64,000 nucleotides of DNA, from NCBI GenBank assembly GCA_038501195.1, contig JBBPUQ010000001.1, forward strand, positions 5,394,001 to 5,458,000, given 5' to 3'. This stretch comes from Nemania diffusa. Taxonomy: Eukaryota > Ascomycota > Sordariomycetes > Xylariales > Xylariaceae. Below the pieces are notes generated by a model. It was not told the DNA's origin. It saw only the letters and a program-made list of their open reading frames with translations, and did no database searches. Position 1 is the stretch's first letter; every line of letters begins with the position of its first letter. Below are positions 27,301 to 38,488 of this stretch, piece by piece. A program made the position numbers and the translations under genes.

Positions 27301-30300
27301 ACGATAAAGTCGTGCGTACGCATATTCGTATATATATGGAAATAGGGCATCATCAGTCCATGACAGAGGAGCCCTGTATACGAACATTGCTGACATTTCA
27401 TACGATTTTGCCTCTTCTACCGCATCTGGATAGTCTGAGGCATCGCCAGTTGTGACGACGCTTTCCCTGCTCTCATGATAACCTCCTTCCGTTATGACTG
27501 ATATGATTAATGGTAACCATCTCCTAAACATGGGTATTCGTGGCCAGAGCATCGAAGTAGCCTATCTAACATGAAGTCTGCAGTATTGCGCAATATGCGT
27601 ACGTCGTTGAATGGGAATAGACCTAGGTAGACCTCTCGTTTATCGGCTGGGTTACGATAGCTCTGGGTAACTTTGACTGGCACCACTGCCGATGCCAGGG
27701 TAATGCTGCATACGAGCTTCCTGCCAATTGGTGTAGGTAACCAATCAACTCTATAAACCAAGTATGCAATCGAGGGGACAATAATTAAACCGTTTAGGAT
27801 CGGAGTCCCTGTCGCTACCTACCATGGACGTGTCGTGTTGTGTTTGTTTTTACACGCTGCGGCCACTCACCATTCGTGAAAGAAAGAAAGCCGCAATATA
27901 ACAGATGCATTGTCCTCCCCCATCAACTACTCGATGCTAGGCTGCGGCCACAGTTAGGCATCAGTCAGCTGAGGCGGGTAGCGTGACGATGGCTATAGAT
28001 GGCGAGGTTGAGTTTGGGGGCAAAAAAACTACTCTCCTGTCACCCGTTGATATTACTGAAGGCATAATTTACTTGGAGACTGGTTTCCAGAGAATCCACC
28101 TTCAAAGCACAGCCTTCTAAGGCGACAGGCCGCAGACTGAGTCCGACCAGCGGATGGATTCTCGGTATTTGGAGCACTTAGAAAGTCATCTCTGCCCCCT
28201 AACTTGGAAAGCTCTTTTTCCCACAGACGATATTTTTGGGCGAAACTAGCGCCTGAGCTTATATCAGCAAGTGAGAGAGATGCGACCTCGCGTCTACCGG
28301 GCGACTACTCATAAACGAATAACCGTGGTGACTAATTTGGAGGCGTGTCACGATCAACTGCGGAGGGGGAGCTGTTGAAAATCCTCCGCCTAGTCCGCCT
28401 AGTCCGCCATAGGTAGTTGAAGCAGATATGGTATGGTTCTATTCTTGTCCGAGGGGCGGACTTCACACATTGATGGACCTGCTAACCTAGATAGTTGCAC
28501 AACTCTTTCGCTGCATACATAGATGAGTCGCTATAAGCATGGGAAGTGCTCTGCATCCGATATGCAAGCCAGAGGCGGCGACGCAGGGGCAAGCTTCGCC
28601 TTGAGTCGCCAGCGTATGTACTCAGTATTCTCCCCGTATGTAGTCCTGTGGCGTTGACGCGATAGCGCGACCGCAAAATGATATCTTGAAAGTTTATGAC
28701 AGGTGATCAAGGAAATTACAGTTACTTCCGAGTAGAACAATCCTATACCCTCGTGTTACTAGGACTCTCTAATTCGACTTACTGTGTAACCAATCCCCAT
28801 GGGATGAATGTAGAACTCTTGGGAACCCCATGAGCACAGTCCCTTCCAGATACGCTTAGAGCATCTTCTTAACAGGCCTCGAAGGTCTAGATCAGGCATG
28901 TTCGGTTTTACAAGTTTTCCATATACGCTTTAGAATTAGTTAATGTGGTATCCAGTCTTCATCCTCAGGCACCGATGACTCGATTCAGAGTTTCTACCGC
29001 AACCTCACAGCATGTATGATGTAGTCGATGCCATGCGCGTTGGCCGATCATGACCATTATTGGTAGAGCTCTAATCTCAAGTCTAGAATTATGAAATCCA
29101 AATCAACCCTATTTGCCTCCTTGCAACCGCCCTATCCATCATGCATAATCCGTCTAGTACTAAGTATGAGTTTGAATTATTTCGTAGCCTAAATGTGGCA
29201 AAGACCATCACCAGTACTGCTACAGCACATGATGTATCGTTGAGCCGGTCGGCTACTGATCTAGATAATTCGGAAACACCTACGACTGAGGACATGAAAC
29301 GATTAGGCGGCGCCGAGAGGCTCAACATCCGTATGCATGCATGCAGGTCTCTACATAAAAGCATTGATGATTTCCTGCTCTCCGGCTTCCCTAGCACGAG
29401 CACATAGTCTAGCTTAATTAGGGCCTCGGTGGCGAGTACATACGCATGAGCGGCGCCTCTCCGACGATGCCCGAAAGTTATCGCCTATAGTTGATTCTCT
29501 AAATAAACGCAAACGACGAGGACATCCGACAAATCTCAATTTCAACATACTTTACAGTCGATCTTGATACCGCCCGCCTCCCCCGCGCGGGCGCAGTGCA
29601 TCTACGTGATGCAATCCCTCAAGGGAGGATCAGAGTACTCGGTTTTCTGTGGAAAGCCCATGCATTAGGTTGAGTTAGGTAGACGAGCTAGTCCAGGCCG
29701 ATCGCCTTTTCTCGTCGACCCCGGATGAGTATGGACATGCTCACTTACGATCCAGGTACGCGTGCTATACACTACCTACATACAGCATCTACTGTAGAGG
29801 TAAATAACGCTAGACCGGGGAGTAAGCGTAGCTACAGCGACCACGGTATGTAGCCTATGCAGATGATACGACACTGCCACGGTACATTGCCATACATACG
29901 CCGGACAAACAGGAAGAACCTCAACCTCCGCGCATGTTCGCATGCTGGTGTGCGGCGTAGCAGATAAAAGCTCCAGTGCTGGACGCGGTTCACAAAGTGG
30001 CTAGCCAGTCTGAGGTCGGAGTGGTGTTGCGCGTGAAATAGAATACCTTGGTATGTAATAAAGAGAAAACGACACCCCTCTCGCAGACCCCTGTCCCCTG
30101 TTTCTATACTTAGAAATGGATATGATTGAGCCATGGCAACGTGTAGGAACATTAGGACGTGAATGCTCTTGCATCAACGCAACCGTGCAATCTGGCTTGC
30201 ATTGCTCGATAGCGAGAGACGGCCCGTCTTTTATCAACCAGGTAGTCAGTTGCCCCTGACATCGTCCTGTATTGGGCCTGAGTTATTCCCAACGAGGAAA

Positions 30301-31769
30301 ATTAAATGCCCCATAGCATCGCCGTTCTGTCGCTTCTCCACCAAAGTCGTCAGAAGTATCTACTACAGTATGTATTTGTAGGTATGGTTCGAATCCTACC
30401 TACTTACATATAGGTTAGATACCAATGGTACCTAACCTTGATATCATCCTCCCCTGCTCTAGGTATGCTTTTCTACAGAGTAAAGGATAGTGCAAACAAC
30501 TTATCTATGTACACCTATGTATGCTGGAGTTTCTTTTTCTTCTCCCCTTTCTTCCCTCACCTCGGGTCTCCTTGTCCCGACGGCCATCCCACGCCTTTGC
30601 CATGTGGGTGCAGGGAATACGATCCTTCTAGCTTGATGTAGAGAGAAACAGTATCTGTGCATACCGCGGTGACACATCTCTGATAGGTCTTTTCGATTAT
30701 GTACTGCGACGTGAAAGGCGGATGTGGTTACATCGAGAAGCACCTGTCCCTAGGCTACCATGCAACGACCAGCATCGTACATATGGACCTACACTGGAAA
30801 GGTGCCCTAATCATCTGAAGAACCTTGTCCTGCTGGCTCTAGGCAAGGTTGGTATGCAATAGCAGCTGTAATTATCTGCTTTTTGGTACAAATGCCCTCT
30901 TCTTAGTGCTGTAGCATCATGCGTCACTAACGGCCTCGAGAAGGTAGGTAGGTATTCCCTACGGGGATCTCTAAAAGCAAACGATAACGGTGGCGTTTCT
31001 TTATCACAGTAAGGAGGGGGGTAGGAGAGGAAAGACAGATGTGCTTCTGCTTCTGCCGTCATACCCGGCTCAGACCCGGTCCAAGAACGCATACAGTACA
31101 TACAATACAGCCAGATAAGTGACCAGAAGGTGGGGAGAGAGATATGCAGTATTCTGTACAGTGTAGCTAGCTAGAGAGCAGCCCTTCCCCATGGGAACAG
31201 CCACATGTCCCGATTTGTCCAGCTCGCCCGCCCGACTGTTCATCCAGGCGTTGGCTCCCCGCAGAGCTACGGTTTCAATGCTTGGGACAGCACCGAATCA
31301 GGGTGCTTCTACAGGCCGGGCGTCCGCTTCAAGTCACACCCGCGCGGGTGTGTGCGACTAGTCATTCAGCTGCTCCGCACGACCTGTAATTCGGAGCTTT
31401 ATTGAACACGCTCCCGTTGGTCCTGTATAATCGGCCGTCGCAAAAGAGCGTAAATACGGCGTAGCCAGCAGGTATTAGGCCCTCGCTAACGTTACATACA
31501 AGCTCCAACAATATTTTACCTTCTAAGTGTACTAGCTCCCTTGAAGAGATACATCCACCTGTGTAGCTCTAGAAAGTACCGAGTTAGTTAGTGACTTATA
31601 GTATACACCTAAGTATCTAGGCCCTTATCCGAAGCTAGGGTAGGCGAGAATATGTACCGAGGAGGCGTGATGTGCATGAGGGGAACCGCTACGCTACTAT
31701 TAGATAGATAGTAGCCTGCCTACCTATGTAGCTGAGATGACAGTTGGTCAGGTGAGTGGGAGGGGGTAC
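18385..31769. other. Gene desert with microsatellites and a dispersed short word
   Basis: About 13 kb without any gene I can support. Open frames are mostly under 100 codons, occur on both strands and carry no motif. The sequence has many ACCTAC/TAGGTA words and scattered copies of TACAGAATACC in both orientations (examples at 19008, 19969, 22522, 24322, and reversed at 31149). A stretch at about 24.2-25.4 kb has fewer of these words and several consecutive plus-strand frames; it could be an eroded gene but resembles nothing I know. Confidence 0.55.
19678..19702. repeat. (GA)n microsatellite
   Basis: Twelve uninterrupted GA units within the desert downstream of the C2H2 gene's promoter side. 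It has no associated gene. Confidence 0.95.
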
Positions 31770-32257
31770 TAGAGGGTCCACCCATGGAGCACCCTCTTCG
31801 CTTACGCTCAGAGGGTCCCAAAAATCGTAACCAACCCAAAAATCATAATCAGGGTTTCCTAGTAAATGCGCAACTTCAAAGCCGAATACCAGCCGCAATA
31901 AACGGACAGATGAAATTCTAGTACAGGCGATATATTCGCACAATTCAGCGCTATCTGTTGATATATATAATATATATATGTGTCACATAAAATTTAATTT
32001 TGAGATATTTTGAAATAATTTTTAAACCACGTTATGTCATATATTATATATATCGGCAGATAGCGCTGAATTGTGCGAATATATCGCCCGTACTAGAATT
32101 TCATCTGTCCGTTTATTGCGGCTAGTATTCGGCTTTGAAGTTGGCGTTTTTACCTCGTTTTTGCTGGCCAAGACCTGGTTATGATTTTTGGGTTGGTTAC
32201 GATTTTTGGGACCCTCTGAGCGTAAGCGAAGAGGGTGCTCCATGGGTGGACCCTCTA
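31770..32257. mobile_element. Tc1/mariner-like MITE with long inverted arms
   Basis: A non-autonomous element of 484 bp (31772-32255) flanked by TA on both sides (31770-31771 and 32256-32257), the target duplication expected of Tc1/mariner-type transposition. Ends read GAGGGTCCACCCATGGAGCA and its inverse. The arms (about 31772-31980 and 32045-32255) are near-identical inverted repeats, except for one divergent patch of about 25 bp. Each arm carries a subterminal repeat of the word CCCAAAAATC. The centre is a short AT-rich spacer. No transposase is present. Remaining differences between the arms are mostly C/T transitions, consistent with RIP-like decay or simple ageing. The whole can form one long hairpin. 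The superfamily call rests on the TA duplication alone. Confidence 0.88.
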
Positions 32258-34208
32258 GTATATTGTTTCCGCTGGAGTAGGTATTGTGCAGATGAAACGA
32301 AACAGGAACCGTGTTGACTGCTACGTCACAGTATGTAAGTCTCTGTATGCAGAATACCTACCTGTACAGCACTAGACCACCTCCAGTCCGCCATGAGATC
32401 GACATCGAGGCTTGGCTTACGATCTGCTGCACACAACAGCTCCAACAAACCCACTACCATCGATCGGGTATCTGTCTGATTAGCCCGTTTCTACATACTG
32501 GAGTTGTAGTAGATCGCCTCTGTGAACAAGAATAGAAACATCGTCAGAAACTCTGAAACGAGGCTGTGTGGCGGGGTGTAGTGTGGTGTAGGTATATGCC
32601 GAGCCGACGATACGCCCCAGTCGGGCAGGTAGCAGCAGAACTCGCCTCGCCTTGCCACAGGATGTCAAATCAATATCCACCTTTCCTGCCTGGCGTCGAC
32701 GCCGCTCGGAATGCCCACCTACTGTAAGTATGTATGTACAGAGTAGATGAGGTATGTAAGTACGCTGCACTGTAGGGTAGAGTATGTGAGATCATGCTCT
32801 TCGCCCGGCCGGGGTCGCACACAAGTGGCCCTATTTACCGTACCTCGGGTGCGTGCACCCAAAACCAACCCTCAGAGGCCCAAAGTGCGCACACCCACGC
32901 CCGCATGTGGTGCCTATACATAGGTATGTATGTACGTTCGCGCATTCTGCATGAGGCTAAAACACAGGCGAGAGCCCCAGATGCCATGACGAGACCTATT
33001 TACAGAAACTTGTTTCGTGTTTCATGTTTCTCGTTACATCACGCCTTTAGAAAAATAAAAGAGCAGCACGAATTAGGAAATAATTGCATGTAACCAAGCA
33101 TCTGCCCATGTTACCTCGCTTGACCCGACCCCGCTGAATAACATCTACATACATACATGCTGTAATTACTCGCCTATACCAGCCTCATACGGCGGCGGCG
33201 TGTGAGCAACAGATGCGGCTCCTAAAAGCCATACTGTAGTTCAAGAACTGAAACGAAGCACAGCCCGATTCAAAGTTCATGCCGAGCCGTATCAACAGGA
33301 TATTAATTAGTAGTTATGAATATCGGGGGAGGCGTTCGTCTGCACAAACCCCCTCGCCAGACATAACGGTGTCCACGACAAGTATTGCCTCAGTCTGGGA
33401 TCGAGCGAGGTTTTAGAAACAAAAATAGAAGGCGGGATAGGTACAACGACGCAACAACGGGGACCACATCGTTAGAGGAAGGACAACTAGTCTATCCCTT
33501 CGACTTACCAACTGTTTGTAGTTAGAACACGAGACCTGGTTTCGTGGCAACAGTTTCCGGCAGTCTTTTCTTAGAGTATTAACATCTATTCTAGTTATGC
33601 TGCTATTTCTATTCTAATTCTATGTTAGAGAAGATCTCGTTATGCCCGAATCCACCAGCAACAGATGCAGTCCCTGTTTAAGAAAAAGAAACCGGGCTTC
33701 TCCCACATCTACCCCCTCTCATCTCAAGGATTCTCGGTATCTCATAGGGGATTTCTATAGCCACTAATATCGGGGCTGTATTTATAAAGCTCGTCATCAG
33801 ATATTGATACTCGGCTAGGGGGCCGGGGGTGAAAGGACGTCTAGGCGTGGATTAGAGGCTTGGACTTACCTGTTAGCATCATGAATAATACCGTAATAAT
33901 TTTACACCTGAGACTATACATCACCTTAGGCTAAAACAGCCTTCCCCGTGCAATCTCTTCTATGGCATTCTAACCAAGCGCTTAAATAATACGAACTATT
34001 GCTCTCAATACATTTAACGCCATATTTGTTTCACGATAATCCTTCCCCGTAATCTTCTTTATCTTCTTATTATAGGCGGTCGACATGAAGGGGCCAAGTA
34101 GCAAAGGCGGAGTATAGGCTATTATCTAATTTTATCGACTAGTTTTCCCAGATCCTCGCCCCAGGAATAGCCCGCAATAATATCGCGGCGCTTAACAACT
34201 ACCAGTTA
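32258..34208. other. Intergenic, becoming AT-rich
   Basis: No gene is supported. The left part resembles the desert before it; from about 33.6 kb the sequence turns AT-rich with many TA steps. The minus strand around 33.9-34.0 kb looks as if it once coded for protein but is broken by stops, possibly a worn retroelement. I could not assign a family. Confidence 0.45.
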
Positions 34209-34336
34209 TCCTCGGTGGCGCAATTGGCTAGCGCGTCGTAAGTTATCTTCAGACAAGCAAACAATCGACTTAGTGTCTAACAATATCACAGTGACTGTTA
34301 ATCAGGAGGTTGAAAGTTCGAGCCTTTCCCGGGGAG
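34209..34336 (+). tRNA. tRNA-Asn (anticodon GTT) interrupted in the anticodon stem
   Basis: Exon halves 34209-34237 and 34292-34336 join into a complete cloverleaf. The acceptor stem is TCCTCGG/CCGGGGA (34209-34215 with 34329-34335, one T-G pair), discriminator G 34336. The D stem is GCGC/GCGC with loop AATTGGCTA. The anticodon stem is TCTGA/TCAGG around loop CTGTTAA, with GTT at 34297-34299. The T arm is GAAAG-TTCGAGC-CTTTC. The internal A box (TGGCGCAATTGG) and B box (GTTCGAGCC) are present, and a T run follows. The anticodon stem forms only after removal of 54 bp between positions 28 and 29; ordinary nuclear tRNA introns lie at 37/38. The structure is too perfect to be chance. Whether it makes functional tRNA-Asn depends on removal of the insert. 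Confidence 0.85.
34238..34291 (+). other. Candidate spliceosomal-type intron inside the tRNA-Asn gene
   Basis: The 54-bp insert starts GTAAGT, the ideal fungal 5' splice site. It contains GTCTAAC, a typical branch site, whose A lies about a dozen bases before the 3' end, and it ends CACAG. The tRNA fold fixes its borders: moving either edge by one base breaks a pair in the anticodon stem. Its length and sequence match the introns of the protein genes in this window. It has no run of four T that would stop RNA polymerase III. An endonuclease-type (bulge-helix-bulge) intron at a non-canonical site is the alternative. Confidence 0.7.
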
Positions 34337-34339
34337 GTG

Positions 34340-34350
34340 TTTTTTTTTTT
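34340..34350 (+). terminator. RNA polymerase III terminator of tRNA-Asn
   Basis: Eleven consecutive T starting four bases after the tRNA discriminator base. This is a strong Pol III stop and supports the view that the interrupted tRNA locus is or was a real transcription unit. Confidence 0.85.
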
Positions 34351-36242
34351 CAACCTCTCACTACAAGTCTTGGCGCCGTCTATTGGTGCGAAGTGGATCG
34401 CATTATTTATTTTATGTGTAATATTTACTTCGCACACAAATAAAAATAATTTACAAGGACAAGAAATCAAGTTTCTGAAGTTAAAAAGTTAGTAAACAAG
34501 TAATTAGAATGTGCAGATATGTGTTTATTAAATATTGCAAATAAATAGTTAAAACCTTAAGTTAAGCGTAATAGAGCCATGCTGGTACTCATAACTATTA
34601 ACATGGTTACTTTAAGTTGAGTATGCAATGCATAACAATGTTTGAAAAATCAGACACGGAGTTATAAAATAGAACGCCTTTACTGCTAGAAAATAGGGGT
34701 TTAAAGCATTATTTATATGACAAACAGCTTGCCACGTTTTGTGCGTAGGTGAGACTTAGGAGTACCGTCTATCTATACAAACAGCTCTTTCAACACAATC
34801 ATTTAATTAATCCAGAAATCAGTCGCGTCTGAGGGTTAGGGGTGTAGTTCCATTCCGATTCTGTGTCTTCGTGCTAGCAAGGCTTAGGAGAGTAGCTATT
34901 AATCCGCGAGACATGGTATCATGGTAGTAGGGCAATATAATATTTGCTTCAAACTAATAGCGCAATAGTCTGTTTTATCAATGCTGCGAAATCAGTTAAT
35001 CCTTCAAATTTCATATACATTTTTTGATCATAGAGAAAAACGCTTTGTTAAGAGCATTCAAAGAGGCCCAGGGAATCTTATCCCAGTAGATATGAACACG
35101 TAATAGCTCATATGTAGGTTCAGTATAAAGTTATCGTGCGTTTAAAACTTGAAAGAGTTAAATCTTCTCCTTAACCTATTTCAATATGAAGGTCAAGTTA
35201 TTGAGCGGAAAATAATAAAAAGTAATTACTAGTTTATGACTTATTTGTAATCCTAGGAACTTCCATTGTAAATGTTTAAATTAAGTACTATACTTTGTTC
35301 TACTTTAATATTATATTTCCCAATTCTAGGATGCCATGGTCAGAGACGAGGTTTATAGATAAAACAAAGTATAAAGCGGTAACTATATAATAAACAAAAC
35401 CCTTAAACGTTCTTATATATACTTAAATAGGAAACATGAGGTATTGTAAAGTGATTTCTTAGGTTACTTTCCTGTTTTATGTATAAATCGCCGTAAAAAA
35501 ACTATAAACTTGACAAAGTTTCGTTTGTGCAGTAGTGTCCAGGGCTGAGTTATTTAAGTTTGACCTTTAACAACCGGGAATTCCCTCTTTTCTTCGGAGA
35601 TAATTCAAAGGACATTAGGCGTAGCTTATAATTAATAGTGACTACACCTACATCAAGTCGTACCATCATTAGGACGTAAGCAAAAACCTAAATATGTATT
35701 TCTCTAAATTAGACGATTGATATAAAATTCCGAATCTCTATTGTTTGGCCTTACTAGCAAAATTAGATCTTATAATAAAAGCCATGATATAGCGTCTTAG
35801 ACTTGCGAAAGACTACAAGTGAATAAGCCCTCTGTGGTCTACTAAGTCTTTATTGCCCCGAAGTAAGCGTGTCATATAGTATATGAATCCAGTGAATATT
35901 GTCAGCCTCCAGGGAAATTTGCCTTTAAGCTGTCGGGCTAAAATCTACTACGAAACTAAAGTATGACCTCAAATGGATTTCCCCCTTCGGTCTTACAGGC
36001 TATTATCAACGAAATAAGATGTGAGGATCCGGATTTACTTATAAGATACAATTGCAGTGGAAGAAGATATAAATCATGTTCAAAAAGAGCTGAATTTATA
36101 ACAAATGTAATGTCGGCGATATGACACGTAACTAGCAAGGAATGCTTAATAGGACTCAGAACTCTAAATATATCGATAATAGGTCCTTCGAATATACCGG
36201 AAATAAAGAGCCGCCCTTGACCTTTCCTCCAGTTGTAAGTAA
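34351..36242. other. AT-rich, TA-rich block without genes
   Basis: Sequence dominated by A and T with frequent TA and stops in all frames, the look of repeat DNA degraded by repeat-induced point mutation or long neutral decay. TTGGCGCCGTCTATTGGTG at 34370-34388 resembles a primer-binding-site region next to an LTR, and an 8-bp inverted pair GTGCGAAG/CTTCGCAC follows. Neither is enough to call a retroelement. No gene. Confidence 0.5.
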
Positions 36243-37510
36243 TTAAAACGGTTTCCTTGCTATCGTTACTGTTGGGCGAACCCTTATCACCGCTCCGGTA
36301 GGCTCATCACTCTCTTCCTCCGCCTTGGGAATGAGGTGTCTCCAGGCCTTTCCATTCTCGTCGTCTGGCCCAGACCAGTGCATACTGAGCTCTTCAGCCG
36401 AACATAGGTCCATATGCGTCCAGACCTTGAACATCTCGGGGTTCGATCCATGAGCGTGCTGGGCTGCCTCTTGAAACCCCTCTTCTAGCATCGTTTCGGG
36501 AAGCTTTGCAATCCAGCTTGAGCCCTTCATATTAGCTTTATATATCCTTTCGGGAGCGACCTAATAGAGAAACGAACCTCCAATCTGCAAGATTTGCGAT
36601 GCTTTGAAACGTAGCGGTCATGTTCGGCGCGCTGATATCTGGTTTTGGTGTTACAACGTCGTAGTGGTTGAACGGGTCCACTACAAAACCTCGAGTTAGT
36701 TCTCGCTAGTTGGAGCATAGCTTCTGAATGTTTCTCGAAACATAGGAATTTTGAAGAATATAATTGAAGTACGAAAAGAGATTTATACTCCTAGAGCCGC
36801 CGAAATGTAAATCAATCGACTCCGAGATTACTCACGCTCATCCCATTGTAAATAGCCACCTGATTCTATTAATATGTTAGTTGGGTCTTGCCCTAAGATT
36901 ACTAAATATATAGGCTGGGGAGTACAGACTCAGGAGCATCTTGATATGCTGAATGATGGGCTTCGGGCTACCGCTACGAATCAAGGACAGAACCAAGCGT
37001 ATATGCACAACGTCAAACTGTCCATGAAGCGACTGTGGTGGCTCCTCAAGTAGGTTTGATGTAGATAGAACTATGTTCTTCGGCAACCAAGAATTATGCG
37101 GAAACAGGGCCCTGCTGATATCGAAGCCGTGGTACTTAATGTTTAGACCACTGACCTCGGGCGACTTGACCAAGTCAAAAATCCATAGTCTATGAGCTTG
37201 TGTTAGTGAGCTCATCACGGGTCTTACAGAACAACATGTTACCAACCCTGTTCCGGTGGCCAGGTCGGCAATAGACAATGACTCTTTGCTTTCGGTTCCC
37301 TGCTTTTTTCGTAGCTCGGCTTGGATCACTGGGTGCAATAAGAAACCCTGGGCATCTTTGTACAAAAAGTGTTGTAGATTCAACCTAAAAGCTTGTCAGG
37401 ACGACTCATACACGCCTGTAGATTGTGCTTTAGTATAAATACCTTGACGCGGATAGGTAACTGCGCCCCAGCCGGTACCCATCTGAGTTCTTGGAGTTAG
37501 AATCACTCAT
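36243..37510 (-). CDS. SAM-dependent class I methyltransferase (LaeA/secondary-metabolism type)
   Basis: Six exons on the minus strand: 37510-37443, 37384-37247, 37189-36930, 36865-36836, 36680-36574, 36524-36243; 294 aa, frame closing at TAA 36243-36245. It should transfer a methyl group from S-adenosylmethionine to an unknown small molecule or protein. The N-terminus has the family block LNLQHFLYKDAQGFLLHP. SAM motif I is ADLATGTG (62-69), rebuilt only after removing the 57-bp intron 37190-37246. D92 in GFDIS is the likely acidic ribose contact. FDVVHIRLVLSLI (127-139) and LLKSGGYLQWDE are further family blocks; the latter spans two junctions including a 30-nt exon. The exon 5/6 junction is the least certain (36574 or 36578 as donor end). 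The gene is isolated in AT-rich DNA, with no biosynthetic genes beside it. Confidence 0.82.
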
Positions 37511-38488
37511 TTCGACTGGATCTTAATCGTAATCGATTTAATTTGAGTGGAATGAGCTTTGTCGATGTAGCCGAACTTATTTCGTGAGGGGCACAACGTC
37601 TTGTTACTAATTATGAGCCCCCACGTGTGAGACAGCCAACAATACTCGGGCCAACTTTGAAACATTCACCCATGAATTCTCCTATTGGTTCTCCTAAGTT
37701 TCCACAGATGCACAAAGTTGCAGTGATTATGGAGTAGAATGGAGCTGACAGTATGAACAGTTCTTCCATATGGAGAAGGTGTGAAGATGTGATCTTCTAT
37801 TCTTTGTCGGGGTCTAGTCTACCCCTTTTATATGGTGTCAGAGTTACTTTCCGACTTTCATAAAAAACGTATGTAGTTAGATTAGTTGTTCTTTGTGCCG
37901 TACTACCGGCTTGTCTAAAGTACTACTTGCGCATGTTGTAAGATTCACTCTTGAGGTATCTCCACACTCCAGGCGGGGGCAATAATACGTACTATGCAGG
38001 GACATTTTAACAGCGTTTTAATTTTAAAAATATAGAATAATATTTTAAATAAAAGTAGCAAGAACCTTCATACCTATCAATATACATAGGTCGGGTCTGG
38101 TGACTAGAATGCGTTGTATTAAACGACATGATATTAGGAGGGCCATATAACGAAAGACCAACATTCCCTATTTTGGTTCTTACACGATGGATAGCATGTA
38201 TTATGTCATGTATTATTGTTTCCAAGTATATCGGATACAGGGCCTATGCATAGAGTTGACCTGTTGCAACGAGATGTCTCCAGTCCAGGCGGTAACTCTA
38301 TATGCTTATGGATTCATCATTATGGTGAGATTTTACTATCATAGAAAAGAATTTGAGTTAACAAGGTCAACTTCGATAGTCCATTTTACCTCAGCAGATC
38401 AATGGAAACGCAAAAACTGATCATTTATTCTTGCGTGGACTGGGCCATATAACCAGACCGCCCATTTAAACAGTTTTTAAGCTAATAA
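37511..38488. other. AT-rich intergenic upstream of the methyltransferase
   Basis: This holds the methyltransferase promoter side and then AT-rich sequence up to the hAT-type element. No coding region or RNA gene is visible. Confidence 0.5.

Noticed and set aside
27289..27761. Two overlapping minus-strand frames (84 and 87 codons)
   Set aside because: No family resemblance; a frameshift join would be needed, and nothing supports it.
28091..28165. Inverted words GAGAATCCA/TGGATTCTC
   Set aside because: Arms of nine bases with no flanking duplication or repeat copies; too short to call an element.
29089..29407. Frames of 88 and 104 codons on opposite strands
   Set aside because: They mirror each other, neither has a recognisable domain and there is no supporting splice structure.
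30375..30400. GGTTCGAATCC, a perfect tRNA B box
   Set aside because: The flanking bases do not form a T stem, and no acceptor, anticodon or D arm can be built upstream.
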